Shown one piece after another: positions 43,128-51,550 of a stretch of DNA of 64,000 nt. The notes under the pieces were generated by a model. It ran no database searches and had not been told where the DNA came from. It saw only the letters and a list, made by a program, of their open reading frames with translations. The position numbers and the translations under genes are program-made. Positions within the stretch are counted from its first letter, which is position 1, and each line of letters opens with the position of its first letter. This DNA is from Deltaproteobacteria bacterium IMCC39524 (GTDB lineage Bacteria; Desulfobacterota; Desulfuromonadia; Desulfuromonadales; BM103), in the NCBI GenBank assembly GCA_029667085.1, contig JARUHJ010000005.1:1-64000 (forward strand), written 5' to 3'.

Positions 43128-44579
43128 TTATCGTCGACCACCAAACAAAGAACCCAGCACACCTCTAATGAGCTGGCGCCCAAGCTGCGTGCCGATGGAC
43201 CTTGCAGCACTTTTCGCCGCAGCACCAAAGATATCTTCAACAGAATTGCTCTTTTTTGATCTGCGGCTACTCGTCTTCGGCAACTCAACGTCCTTTTTCT
43301 CTGCCCTGGCCGTTAATTGCTCATATGCCGATTCACGGTCAATTTCTTTGTCATAGCAATCACCAACAATTGACCCCGCCCGGACCTTATCCCGCTCTTT
43401 AAAGTCCAGTGGCCGCAAGCGACTGGACGGAGGACAAATCAATGCACGCTCCACGGGCGAGGGAATTCCCTTGCGGTCGAGAAACGAAACCAAGGCTTCT
43501 CCAACACCGACCTCGGTGATCACCTGTTCAACATCCAAGGCTGGATTAGGTCTGAAGGTCTGGGCAGCCGCCCGCACCGCTTTCTGATCACGAGGTGTAA
43601 ATGCGCGTAGAGCATGCTGTATCCTGTTGCCGAGTTGACCAAGGATTGCATCGGGCACATCGAGCGGATTCTGGGAGACAAAATAGATACCAACGCCTTT
43701 AGAACGAATCAGTCTTACCACCTGCTCAATTTTATCAAGCAGAGCTTCTGGTGGATCATCGAAAAGCAGGTGGGCTTCGTCAAAGAAGAAGACAATGCGA
43801 GGTTTGTCCGGGTCCCCAACCTCAGGTAACTGTTCAAAGAGTTCCGAAATCAGCCAGAGCAGGAAAGTGGCATACACTTTGGGTGTCTGAATCAGCTTGT
43901 CTGCAGCAAGGATATTGATGACACCAAAGCCTTCCGGATCGGTTCGCATAAAATCATCCAGATTCAGAGCCGGCTCGCCAAAAAAAACCTCTGCACCTTG
44001 ATGTTCAAGGGTAAGCAACGAGCGTTGAATGGTACCGATACTCGCTGAGGAGATGTTTCCATATGTCGTACGGAACTCCTTTGCGTTATCGCCCACAAAG
44101 CAAATCATGGCCTGAAGATCCTTTAGATCGAGCAAGAGCATGCCCTGATCATCGGCAACCTTAAAAACCAGGGTGAGAATACCGGTCTGGGTGGCATTGA
44201 GATCAAGCAGGCGCGCGAGCAACAATGGACCCATCTCAGAAACAGTCGTTCGGATCGGATGACCCTGCTCTCCAAAAAGATCCCAGAAAACAACCGGGAA
44301 ACTGTGCGGTTTAAAATCAGAAAGCTCTAGAGTCTCTACACGCTCCATAACCTTAGGGTGGTCACCACCGGCGTTCGCCAACCCGGACAAATCACCTTTC
44401 ACATCAGCCATAAAAACGGGGACGCCAATGCGACTGAAATGCTCTGCGAGCACTCTCAAGGTTACTGTCTTGCCGGTTCCAGTAGCGCCAGCAATGAGGC
44501 CATGCCGATTGGCCATTCGAGGAAGGATGCCGAGGAATTCATTCGTTTTGGCAATGTGTAGAGGGGGTAATTGGGTCAT
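43128..44579 (-). CDS. HerA-like ATPase of the DUF853 (YjgR) family
   Basis: 483 residues. Walker [18 protein letters not shown] near the N-terminus, [14 protein letters not shown] typical for YjgR, Walker [12 protein letters not shown], and a C-terminal segment IIGD-like followed by a basic low-complexity part ([15 protein letters not shown]) and a Gly/Arg end. It belongs to the FtsK-HerA superfamily; the YjgR subgroup has no firm function. AGAGG stands before the ATG. It diverges from the lipoprotein gene at 44722. Confidence 0.9.
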   Translation of the reverse strand: MTQLPPLHIAKTNEFLGILPRMANRHGLIAGATGTGKTVTLRVLAEHFSRIGVPVFMADVKGDLSGLANAGGDHPKVMERVETLELSDFKPHSFPVVFWDLFGEQGHPIRTTVSEMGPLLLARLLDLNATQTGILTLVFKVADDQGMLLLDLKDLQAMICFVGDNAKEFRTTYGNISSASIGTIQRSLLTLEHQGAEVFFGEPALNLDDFMRTDPEGFGVINILAADKLIQTPKVYATFLLWLISELFEQLPEVGDPDKPRIVFFFDEAHLLFDDPPEALLDKIEQVVRLIRSKGVGIYFVSQNPLDVPDAILGQLGNRIQHALRAFTPRDQKAVRAAAQTFRPNPALDVEQVITEVGVGEALVSFLDRKGIPSPVERALICPPSSRLRPLDFKERDKVRAGSIVGDCYDKEIDRESAYEQLTARAEKKDVELPKTSSRRSKKSNSVEDIFGAAAKSAARSIGTQLGRQLIRGVLGSLFGGRR

Positions 44580-44721
44580 ATTTACCTCTCATTTTGATAG
44601 CGGGGAATTAAACATTACCAGCTAAGTTGTTATTGAAAAGTCTAATGGCCATTTTTAGGAGTGGTATACTACTTTGCCCACTTTAAAGCAGAAACGTTAG
44701 TTCTAGAGAGCTAGAGGTATT

Positions 44722-45087
44722 ATGAATTACAAATTATTTCTCGGCATTTCCTTTTTCCTGATTATTATGTTCGGATGCGAATCTAAAGCCCTGGAGCCTC
44801 AGGGTGTATATCAATCTACAAGCTACAACACTGGCAAAAAAGTCATATTAGATTTCAGAGGCAATGACGATGTTTACGTCCAGGTTTCGCATGTGAATGT
44901 TTCAAATAAGCTGGTTGATGACTCATTTTTCCCATTTTTTGCAGATGGGAACAGTAAGTACCGCTGGAAAATGGTGGAGAATGGTCGCTTAGTCATCATT
45001 CACAATGAAAGTGGCTTCGAAATTGTCCGATTAGAATTCACAGGTAAATACTTATCATGGGACAAAACAAAGTTTACCAAGAGATAG
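44722..45087 (+). CDS. Small lipoprotein of unknown function
   Basis: 121 residues. A lipoprotein signal (LFLGISFFLIIMFGC) with Cys 19, so it is anchored to a membrane. The mature part is about 100 residues and mostly beta: KVILDFRGNDDVYVQVSHV, YRWKMVENGRLVIIHN, IVRLEFTGKYLSW. I do not recognise the family. AGAGG stands before the ATG. The base composition is AT-richer than in the neighbours to the left. Confidence 0.7.
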   Translation: MNYKLFLGISFFLIIMFGCESKALEPQGVYQSTSYNTGKKVILDFRGNDDVYVQVSHVNVSNKLVDDSFFPFFADGNSKYRWKMVENGRLVIIHNESGFEIVRLEFTGKYLSWDKTKFTKR

Positions 45088-45225
45088 TTGACCGAGATTC
45101 ATCTGCTGCACGGCCCACGAAGACGACATACGGGGTGCACCACATTTCAGCTAATCAGGCTACATCAAAACAAAATAAAGGATTAGGACAAATAGAAGGG
45201 TCGGCAGGGCCAACCACATAGATGC

Positions 45226-45400
45226 CTTGACAGTTCATGTCTTAATGATAATTTTTAACATAGTAATGAACTACCACAGGCTCTCGCAGGTGGTAGTACG
45301 GGGCAAATATAAAAATTTTGAAAGGGTCAAACCTTCTGTGAAGATGGGACAGAAAACTACGGGTCCTTAACTTGCTTATATCTCAAAAAAAGATAACCGG
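45226..45400 (+). promoter_or_regulatory. Structured leader with a GEMM-like aptamer
   Basis: TTGACA at about 45226. A hairpin ACTACCAC/GTGGTAGT lies at about 45270-45298. From about 45322 comes GGGTCAAACC, TTC-TGTG-AAG, ATGGGACAGAAAACTACGGG, TCC, and later GATAACCGGCC. GEMM-I aptamers read CAAACC, hairpin, GGGACGCAAAGCCACGGGTC, AGCCGGG. Several core bases differ (AGAAAAC for GCAAAGC; a TGTG loop for GAAA), so this is either a divergent or a decayed member. It lies before an NHL and tetraheme cytochrome pair, a common setting for such switches. Confidence 0.4.
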
Positions 45401-45478
45401 CCTCGCAGTGTTTAGAATTATCTGTGGATAAAATCGTTAAGGCGATTCTAGCTTCTCCTTATAGATCGAGGTCTTCTA

Positions 45479-46744
45479 ATGAATTCGTCAATTCATATTG
45501 TTTTTATTATAATTATAACCCAATTATTTTTAACAATCTCTTACGCCGCAGATCACGACCAAGTCAGAAGACTGTGGCCAACGCCCCCCAATCAGCCACG
45601 ACTTGAGTTTGTCGGCGTATTTACTTCCGAAGACGATTTAGCAAATCCGAAAGAAAAAGAATTGCTTGTAACTTTACTAGGTGAAGGCTTTAGGCAACCC
45701 CTAAGCAGACCTACAAGTGTAGCGACTCTGGATACCAACACTGTGTTGGTGTCTGAAAGTGGAAGTGGGGATCTTAAGGTTTTTGATTTTGCAAAGGGAG
45801 AAACCAGAGACCTTTTTCAAAAGCCATTTCCTCTTTTCGAGGAGCCTGTTGATGTCACAATCGATGCGGAAAAAAACATCTTTGTCATAGATCAAAAAAA
45901 AGGCTTCATAGCAGTTTTTGATAATGCTTTAAATCCAACACATCGAATAGGTCTAAATGTTGAATTCGGAAAACTTGAGAAGCTCGCCATAGACTCTTCT
46001 AAACAGACGCTCTATGTCTCAGACTCTACTCTCAACAAAGTTTTCGCCTTTGACCCGGCCGGCCAGTTGCTTTTTGAAGTCGGTGATAATGAAGACCCTG
46101 ATAGTCAATTGAAGGCACCCCATGGTTTAGCTGTAGACAGTGAAGGCCGCTTATATGTGGCCGACACAGGTTCCTCGAGAATCAAGATTTTTGACAGTGC
46201 CGGAAACTTTATCAAGGTATTTAAGTTTAAGAACAACTCTGGCTCCTCGGTTTTGGAACAGCCTTGGGATTTGGCCTTCGACAGCCAGGGACTTCTTCAT
46301 ATCATTGACCAGAAAATGGCGGCGCTAATTACATGCACACAGAATGGGGAAGTACTTTACGCCACTATGGCAAGCAGTCGAACCAATCATTCAATGGGCT
46401 TTAATCGCCCGGCTGACATTCATATTGATAGTAAAGATCGAATAATTATAACGGATGATATGAACAATCGGTTTAGCATATGGCAAGTACTAACAAAGCC
46501 TTACTTGGCCGAGCACCCTATTACAGATAACGATATTGAAACGCTTAAAAGATACATCGCAAAATTAAAATCTGAGCAGGCCAAAACAGACAAATTGACT
46601 AAAACCATCGGCACGCAAAGGGGGGCAGAAAAGAAAAATCTTGAAGAAGGCTGGAACGAACCAAAAAGAAAAAGGCAAAGAGTCGTCTGCCCGAAATGCC
46701 AGGCTCAATATGATCTGGTTTTTATTGGAATCAATAGTAAATGA
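45479..46744 (+). CDS. Exported NHL-repeat beta-propeller protein with a C-terminal CxxC tail
   Basis: 421 residues. A signal peptide (VFIIIITQLFLTISYA) and then NHL repeats, for example LSRPTSVATLDTN, APHGLAVDSEGRLYVADTGS, EQPWDLAFDSQGLLHIID and FNRPADIHIDSKDRIIITDD, giving about six propeller blades. After the propeller comes a charged helix and a short tail VVCPKCQAQYDLVF with one CxxC but no His, so it is not a heme site. AGG before the ATG is weak. In Desulfuromonadales NHL proteins often accompany multiheme cytochromes; here the next gene is one. Confidence 0.8.
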   Translation: MNSSIHIVFIIIITQLFLTISYAADHDQVRRLWPTPPNQPRLEFVGVFTSEDDLANPKEKELLVTLLGEGFRQPLSRPTSVATLDTNTVLVSESGSGDLKVFDFAKGETRDLFQKPFPLFEEPVDVTIDAEKNIFVIDQKKGFIAVFDNALNPTHRIGLNVEFGKLEKLAIDSSKQTLYVSDSTLNKVFAFDPAGQLLFEVGDNEDPDSQLKAPHGLAVDSEGRLYVADTGSSRIKIFDSAGNFIKVFKFKNNSGSSVLEQPWDLAFDSQGLLHIIDQKMAALITCTQNGEVLYATMASSRTNHSMGFNRPADIHIDSKDRIIITDDMNNRFSIWQVLTKPYLAEHPITDNDIETLKRYIAKLKSEQAKTDKLTKTIGTQRGAEKKNLEEGWNEPKRKRQRVVCPKCQAQYDLVFIGINSK

Positions 46745-46888
46745 TTAAACTGGTCAATTAAGTTCTAGAAAAAACTAAATCTACCGAGAAGCTGATACAG
46801 AAGATTGCTGGCATTCAATGAAACATTTGTCGCTTTGTTTTGTTTGCAACTTTAGTGTTTGTTTGATGATTCAATACAGGGGGTTAAC

Positions 46889-47428
46889 GTGACAAAAAGA
46901 GTTTACCTGATAGCTGTATCAATTGTCAGCCTCCTTTTCTTAATAAAGGGAGGGATAGTCCTGTCGCAGGAAGTCACAGCGCCACAAAGTATCCATCAAA
47001 AAGCATCAATATGCTGGGATAACTTCGAGGCCACGTTTTCAGATGAGCCCTTAATCTGTCAGGATGTTTGTGATCGTTGCCATACCTACGCAACAGTAAT
47101 TCCAGATCAGTCTGGAAACCCTGAGGCGGTCACAACTGACAAAGAATACCCAGAAGAACTTGGCGATGGTGTCAACTGGGAGACCATAGGTTTGCTTCAA
47201 CAATCTTGCAAGAGTTGTCACAACGAAGAAATAAAACCAGAGACAAACCACCCAATATTTGTAGAACATGATGCCAATTATTTGGATGATTTCAAGGAAA
47301 CAGAGTTGAAACTGTTTGATGGGCACATACTATGTACGACGTGTCATTCCCCGCACCGTGAAAATGCTGCCCTTTTAAGGGTTCCTAACCTGGGTTCAGG
47401 ACTCTGTATTGACTGTCATATCAAATAA
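46889..47428 (+). CDS. Exported tetraheme c-type cytochrome
   Basis: 179 residues from GTG at 46889 (GGGGG stands 5 nt upstream; a longer frame from 46859 lacks this). A signal peptide (VYLIAVSIVSLLFLIKGGIV) and four CxxCH motifs: CDRCH, CKSCH, CTTCH and CIDCH. Extra His residues (HNEE, HPIF, HSPH) could be distal ligands. It is a periplasmic or outer-surface electron carrier, with the NHL gene about 145 bp upstream. The pattern CTTCHSPHRENAALLR resembles NrfH/doubled-CxxCH families but is not assigned. Confidence 0.88.
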   Translation: MTKRVYLIAVSIVSLLFLIKGGIVLSQEVTAPQSIHQKASICWDNFEATFSDEPLICQDVCDRCHTYATVIPDQSGNPEAVTTDKEYPEELGDGVNWETIGLLQQSCKSCHNEEIKPETNHPIFVEHDANYLDDFKETELKLFDGHILCTTCHSPHRENAALLRVPNLGSGLCIDCHIK

Positions 47429-47444
47429 TTGTTTTAATTCTAGT

Positions 47445-47552
47445 CTCGAAGGCTTGCTGTGACAGGAGGGTCTGAGAGGACCTTCACATCAACCTCCTAA
47501 AATTAGAAGAGTTTGCCCCACAGTCTCTACCTCTTGAGTTGTGGGGCTTTTT
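47445..47552 (+). ncRNA. Candidate small RNA or long 3' end, CCUCCU family
   Basis: A hairpin AGGGTC (47467-47472) / GACCTT (47479-47484), linker with ACCTCCTAAAA (47492-47502), and terminator GCCCCACA (47515-47522) / TGTGGGGC (47540-47547) with five T and loop GTCTCTACCTCTTGAGT. The order equals that of the RNA gene at 390. A possible promoter, TTGACT (47409) and TTTAAT (47433), overlaps the end of the cytochrome gene; it could also be the 3' end of that mRNA. Confidence 0.5.
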
Positions 47553-47559
47553 CTTAAGT

Positions 47560-47836
47560 CAGGATAAATTTAAACCTTGATTCATCTTTCGCCGAATCTA
47601 TCCAAACATCATGTATCAACATAATAAAAAGGTAATAATGAACATTTTGAGACAAAATAGAATTGTACTATTGAGCTCTCACTTCTCCATGAAACATCTC
47701 TAACAAAGCAACAGAAAACCGTATGTTACGTAATTCTAATACTTGAAGAATGATTTTTTTCGTGCATAGTTAAACTATACTGACGTTAATTATGTCTAGG
47801 GGTTGCTTTTAAAGTAGCAGAACATCAGGTGGCACG
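47560..47836. other. Intergenic stretch before the membrane-fusion gene
   Basis: AT-rich, no coding pattern. TTAAACTATAC near 47771 may be a -10 region. Confidence 0.35.
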
Positions 47837-48556
47837 ATGAAGTTTTCAAACGTTTTATTGAAAACATCCTTTCTCGACCGTTGGCTACTCATTAAACATT
47901 CAAAGAATTTTGTTCAGCCTGACTCCTTGGCTCAATTTTTAAAACTTTATACTGCACGATTTGTAGCGACCCTTTTAACGGCAACTATTTGGGTCGCTTT
48001 TACTTTGACAACTGGCATTTTTACAGTAGGTATTGTGATCCTATTAGGGGTGGCTATCGGAGTTGCACATTTCCCGCTACGGCAAAAGCCACATCGATTT
48101 CATCTTCTGGGGGCACTGCTTTTAACGATTGCTGGCGGGATGCTTTGTAACGTTTTGGCTGGGTTAGCGTTTTTTAGTTCTAAAATGGGCGTCAGCTATT
48201 GGCAAGTTTTAGTTACCAATCTCTCTATGGAAAATATGCAAATGCTTGGTGGGATTTTTGTCCAATCTGTTCGGCCTGAAGACCTTCTCTATTATATGGC
48301 TGCGACAACAGCAGTCCTCTTCTTCGCACAATATAGCTACTTCTACGGGTTGAAGCCATCACAAAGCATTGAGGTGCAGTTAAGAAATGGCAAAGAGTAT
48401 CACGTGTGCTTATCCGCCCTTGATGCTCTTCTTTCTCTGGGTAGAGTTGCTCGTTTCAAACGTTCTGATGGTTGGGCTGTTGTTGGTCGAGATCCACTAA
48501 GAACGGGAGGCAACACTACATCAAAGAATGGCATCGATCGAAGACTTTCCATTTGA
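47837..48556 (+). CDS. Membrane protein fused to a GWVVVG-type domain
   Basis: 239 residues. The N-terminal part has four or five membrane helices (VATLLTATIWVAFTLTTG, IFTVGIVILLGVAIGV, FHLLGALLLTIAGGML, LLYYMAATTAVLFFA). This resembles a Yip1-like or DUF-type membrane module, not assigned. From about residue 175 the chain matches the small proteins at 4189 and 49521: IEVQLRNG, CLSALDALL, VARFKRSDGWAVVGRDPLR, then NGIDRRLSI. So the small proteins are one domain that also occurs tethered to the membrane. The start follows GGTGGCACG, a weak site. Confidence 0.7.
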   Translation: MKFSNVLLKTSFLDRWLLIKHSKNFVQPDSLAQFLKLYTARFVATLLTATIWVAFTLTTGIFTVGIVILLGVAIGVAHFPLRQKPHRFHLLGALLLTIAGGMLCNVLAGLAFFSSKMGVSYWQVLVTNLSMENMQMLGGIFVQSVRPEDLLYYMAATTAVLFFAQYSYFYGLKPSQSIEVQLRNGKEYHVCLSALDALLSLGRVARFKRSDGWAVVGRDPLRTGGNTTSKNGIDRRLSI

Positions 48557-48780
48557 TAAGAAGTGGTTTGGCTAAGATTGTTAAGGGATAGCAACTATTT
48601 ACAAGAAATTAAAACTGAAATGAATCTTATCTCTTTGCAACGAAAGCACTCAAACTAAACCGTTGGCTTTCCTTGTATGTCACAACATTTAGGGAAGGAA
48701 TCCGCGCTCGACAACAGCTTCATACAAAGCCTCTCGCAACTCATTTTCGTATGACCTAAGGATATCCTGGTCACTCACGA
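48557..48780. other. Intergenic stretch, only a very short minus-strand reading frame
   Basis: A 29-codon frame on the minus strand (48689-48778, GTG start, GGAG 7 nt upstream) reads VSDQDILRSYENELREAL and ends VVERGFLP. It may be a gene remnant; evidence is too thin for a gene call. Confidence 0.25.
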
Positions 48781-48870
48781 CCAAGCTCCAGCCACCTCGG
48801 TTGGGGCTTCTTCATTTCCACAAACCGGCCCCCCCCACCCCAAATTTTCACCCCAGGACCAGAACAGGAC
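48781..48870 (+). repeat. GGTTGGGGCT terminator + linker (B6)
   Basis: AGCTCCAGCCACCTCGGTTG then GGGCTTCTTCATTTCCACAA, a C-rich run and AAATTTTCACCCCAGGACC. The core is absent. Confidence 0.7.
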
Positions 48871-48968
48871 CGGACCAGAGAGTCAGCTTTCCAAAATCCC
48901 AGCAAATCAGAGCATTCACGTTCGGAACCCAAAAAACACCAAAAGCGGTGCAGCAATAATTTTTCTTC

Positions 48969-48996
48969 TTGACATACATGACCAAAAAGGTAATAT
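48969..48996 (+). promoter_or_regulatory. Promoter of the small RNA gene at 49003
   Basis: TTGACA at 48969-48974, 16-nt spacer, TAATAT at 48991-48996. Nearly identical to the promoter at 355-382. Confidence 0.6.
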
Positions 48997-49002
48997 ATCA
49001 AC

Positions 49003-49093
49003 CAACAGAACATCAGTTCTTCATTTTTACCTCCTAAAAACCCATAGAACCCGTTGCCCCACTCTCCCCCTCCTGGAAAGTGGGGCTTTTTTT
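49003..49093 (+). ncRNA. Candidate small RNA with two CCUCCU motifs (third copy)
   Basis: A 5' hairpin AGAAC (49007-49011) / GTTCT (49016-49020), a linker with ACCTCCTAAAAACCCATAG (from 49029), then terminator GCCCCACT (49056-49063) / AGTGGGGC (49079-49086) and a T tract; the loop has CCCTCCTGG. Compared with 390-475 the linker is kept while stem bases changed on both sides (CTACAG/CTGTGG to CCACT/AGTGG), which argues for selection on the structure. Confidence 0.58.
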
Positions 49094-49189
49094 GGGCATA
49101 TGTTAGATCCGCCCGGAAGAAACATGCCATCAGAAAGTAAGTTATACGCAACATCCGCTGAGGGCTTTCAGAAACAACTCAGGATGTTC

Positions 49190-49425
49190 CGCAGCCTGGA
49201 CGCACAGTGATCAAAGTGAACGCTTGTGCTTCGGGAGCAGGGGGTCGCAAGCTCAAAGCGTGTAATCCCGAGGAGTATTTACAAGGAGCGCCCTTCTAAC
49301 TATGTCGCTCTTGCTTTTGTCCTCCGGTGCGAATCACATCACTTAAGTGACAATTTGATGTCTCAGAAATGTAGACGTGGTGTTCCGGGGCGGGATTTAG
49401 TTCCGGGACTTCTCTGGGGCGTTCT
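49190..49425 (+). repeat. Worn tRNA-Pro 3' half + terminator + core (C7/A10)
   Basis: GCCTGGACGCACAGTGATCA, GTGAACGCTTGTGCTTCGGG and AGCAGGGGGTCGCAAGC (49226-49247), T arm worn, CCA changed to GGA by 49273. GGAGCGCCC..GTCGCTC follows. The core runs from 49328 (ATCACATCACTTAAGTGACA, ATTTGATGTCTCAG, GTTCCGGGGCGGGATTTAG). Confidence 0.7.
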
Positions 49426-49520
49426 TGTGGGGTTTTTTTGAGGTGTATCAAAAATCAAAAAAGCCGCAACCTTTCCAGGCAACGACTATAAAACACTCTA
49501 GATTTAGATGGGAGATCAAC

Positions 49521-49721
49521 TCAGGCGGCCACCCTACGCTCAGCACCATCAAAAGCAAGTCTCTTCTTGGGGTCTCTCAACGGGTCTACTCCGACCACAA
49601 CCCAACCATCAGAACGTCTGAATCGAGAGACTTCATCTCGAGCAAGAAACATATCCAAAGCTTTTGGTGCCATTCGACACAAGACGCCATCATTCATTTC
49701 AACCTTAATCAACCTAGTCAA
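49521..49721 (-). CDS. 66-aa GWVVVG/ERR small protein, copy 2
   Basis: 66 residues from a TTG start with GGGGGG 4 nt upstream, the same spacing as in copy 1 at 4389. The chain has LIKVEMNDG, LCRMAPKALDMFLARDEVSR, FRRSDGWVVVGVDPLR and FDGAERRVAA. About 50 of 66 residues match copy 1. The surrounding DNA (about 49440-49815) is also similar to 4100-4500, including AT-rich leader sequence GATTAATTT-TCTT, so the whole segment was duplicated. Function unknown. Confidence 0.75.
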   Translation of the reverse strand: MTRLIKVEMNDGVLCRMAPKALDMFLARDEVSRFRRSDGWVVVGVDPLRDPKKRLAFDGAERRVAA

Positions 49722-49837
49722 AATGCCCCCCTCTATTGGTTACTTTACCCAAGACTTGTGGAATTATACATACCCTACAGGATTAATCAAGACAAATTAA
49801 TCACAGCAAACAATGCTTAACTGTTTCACTAATATTA

Positions 49838-49905
49838 ATGACTTAGGAGCCATAGGAATGTAGCTTTCGTGTAGTCCGGGGCGGGTGTTCTTTCAGAGGT
49901 GTTCA
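49838..49905 (+). repeat. Worn GC-rich core (A11)
   Basis: AATGACTTAGGAGCCATAGG, AATGTAGCTTTCGTGTAG, TCCGGGGCGGGTGTTC. It lies on the far side of the 66-aa gene, as A9 does at copy 1. Confidence 0.6.
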
Positions 49906-49971
49906 TGGGCCTCCCTGGGAGGCTAAAGGCCTCGAGAACTTGCGTGCCAGGCCATTAAATGATGATTTAAG

Positions 49972-49992
49972 CAGGTGCGCCACTGTGCCGTA
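49972..49992 (-). repeat. Inverted tRNA-Pro 5'-half fragment
   Basis: GCAGGTGCGCCACTGTGCC is close to the reverse complement of a tRNA-Pro D arm (compare 211-235 and 10054-10072). Confidence 0.5.
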
Positions 49993-50022
49993 ACTCAGGC
50001 TTGTTCCCTCGCAAGCCAAAAA

Positions 50023-50436
50023 CTATTCTCCACCGCCAGTTTCCCGTAGATACTCACCAAACTTCTGATCAACATCTTGAACGTGGTTTACCAACCAATT
50101 AACCAGAAGTTTATTCATCTGAACCAACTCGATCAAAGTTACGCCCTGTCTGGAGATTGTAGTGCCTAGTTCCGAAACTTGTCTCTGGAATTTTTGATGC
50201 TCGCGCTTCTGTTTTTCAAGCCCGGGATAGCCCGAATTTGCCATCAGAGCCTCTTCATCACGGAAATGTTTCTCTACGTACTCTTTAAGACTTTGATACA
50301 ACTCAACGACAGAGACCTTGCCCCGGCCCTTCGCACAACCCTCCACGAATTCATCAAAAAGGCTAAATAGTTCTACGTGTTGACTGTCAATTACGTCATG
50401 ACCAATCTTGAGAGCAGGGGTCCATTTTATTTCCAT
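50023..50436 (-). CDS. Bacteriohemerythrin (O2-binding, diiron)
   Basis: 137 residues. All iron ligands of hemerythrins are seen: H20 in DSQH, H57 and E61 in HFRDEE, H80 in REHQKF, and the last His/Asp pair in NHVQDVD. The start EIKWTPALKIGHDVIDSQH is the usual one. The protein binds O2 reversibly at a diiron site, for sensing, storage or protection. GGAG stands before the ATG. A second hemerythrin is at 52449. Confidence 0.95.
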   Translation of the reverse strand: MEIKWTPALKIGHDVIDSQHVELFSLFDEFVEGCAKGRGKVSVVELYQSLKEYVEKHFRDEEALMANSGYPGLEKQKREHQKFQRQVSELGTTISRQGVTLIELVQMNKLLVNWLVNHVQDVDQKFGEYLRETGGGE

Positions 50437-50732
50437 AAGTGTTCTCCTCGGGAGCTACAATTAGACCATATCTTTAAGGGTAAACAGCGAAGCTACAGAT
50501 AAATATCAAAACAATCGACATCAACCTGGCAAATGGCCTCAGTTTGATTATGACATATCGGCACAAACAACACACCACTGCTCTTGGAGATTGATGGTGG
50601 AATCGGGGGACATAATGCCGGTATTAATGACGAGAATACGTATTATGTTCCCCCTCCCTCGTTGAATTCATCATTCCTGTTATACTTTTGAAACGTCCCC
50701 AAACCCTTTTTTCAACTTACAGGAGTCAAGTC

Positions 50733-51284
50733 ATGCCGTTGCAAAAACGAACGTCCTTGATCATCGTTGCCATCCTCTTCTGTCTCCCCCAGTTTGTTGT
50801 AGCTGCCAGTCATGAGCATCATGAACAGCACGCGAAACCGGATACCGAACAAGCCCACCCGATGAAAGCCCAGACCTCTCGAACTGTTCAACTTTCCCCC
50901 GGACTGCTTGCCCTGCTCAACCAGGAAATGGGCTTGATCCAACAGGGGATGATGGAGATGGTTCCGGCAATTTCGGCCGGAGAATGGGACAAGGTTTCGT
51001 CCGTCGGCCAGAAGATCAAGGCGAGCTTTATTCTCAAGCAGAAACTGACCGATGCGCAGAAAGAGGAATTGCACCGGGTGCTGCCGCAGCAGTTCATCGA
51101 GATGGACATGGACTTTCACAAATCAGCGGGGATGCTGGCCCATGCCGCAGAGATGAAGAATGCGGATGTGGTCAATTTCTACTTTTTCAAAATGAACACC
51201 GCCTGTGTTTCCTGCCATGGCAAGTATGCGACAGAGCGCTTCCCCGGCTTGGTCAAGGGAGGAGACGAAGAGCACCACCACTAG
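50733..51284 (+). CDS. Exported cytochrome c-prime-like protein (His-rich ends)
   Basis: 183 residues from ATG 50733 (AGGAG upstream). Signal peptide SLIIVAILFCLPQFVVA. A His-rich N-terminal part (SHEHHEQHAK), four predicted helices, and one CVSCH heme motif near the C-terminus followed by KYATERFPGL and the His tail EEHHH. One C-terminal CxxCH in a helical bundle of this size fits the cytochrome c-prime/c556 group, which bind NO or CO or carry electrons. The His-rich ends could bind metal. Confidence 0.82.
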   Translation: MPLQKRTSLIIVAILFCLPQFVVAASHEHHEQHAKPDTEQAHPMKAQTSRTVQLSPGLLALLNQEMGLIQQGMMEMVPAISAGEWDKVSSVGQKIKASFILKQKLTDAQKEELHRVLPQQFIEMDMDFHKSAGMLAHAAEMKNADVVNFYFFKMNTACVSCHGKYATERFPGLVKGGDEEHHH

Positions 51285-51403
51285 TCTTTTCAGGCTCTCA
51301 AAGCTTCGGTGGTTGCACATCTGGACGTTGGTGAATTCCAGTCATCTTTTGACAAAAAAACACTCTTTCCACTTCGGCATCATATCAGCCTCCTGTTGTT
51401 TCA

Positions 51404-51520
51404 AAGGATTCGGGTGCAGGGGCTCTGGTTCGAACCCAGTCATGCCGACCATTAGCTCTATGAGAGCGCCCTTCCTGGGGCGGGTTTTCTTTACTGGGCC
51501 TCTCCGGTGCGAAACTGTGA
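51404..51520 (+). repeat. tRNA-like 3' end + worn terminator and core (C8)
   Basis: AAGGATTCGGGTGCAGGGGC, T arm CTGGTTCGAACCCAG, CATGCCGACCA ending 51451. GAGAGCGCCC..GGGGCGGG and parts of the core (TGGGCCTCTCCGGTGCGAAA) follow. Confidence 0.6.
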
Positions 51521-51550
51521 GTTCTTACCCTGCAATTTGACAAACACCTC

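Noticed and set aside
48689-48778. 29-codon minus-strand gene
   Set aside because: Start and spacing are fair, but the ribosome binding site is part of the repeated terminator and the frame is too short to judge.
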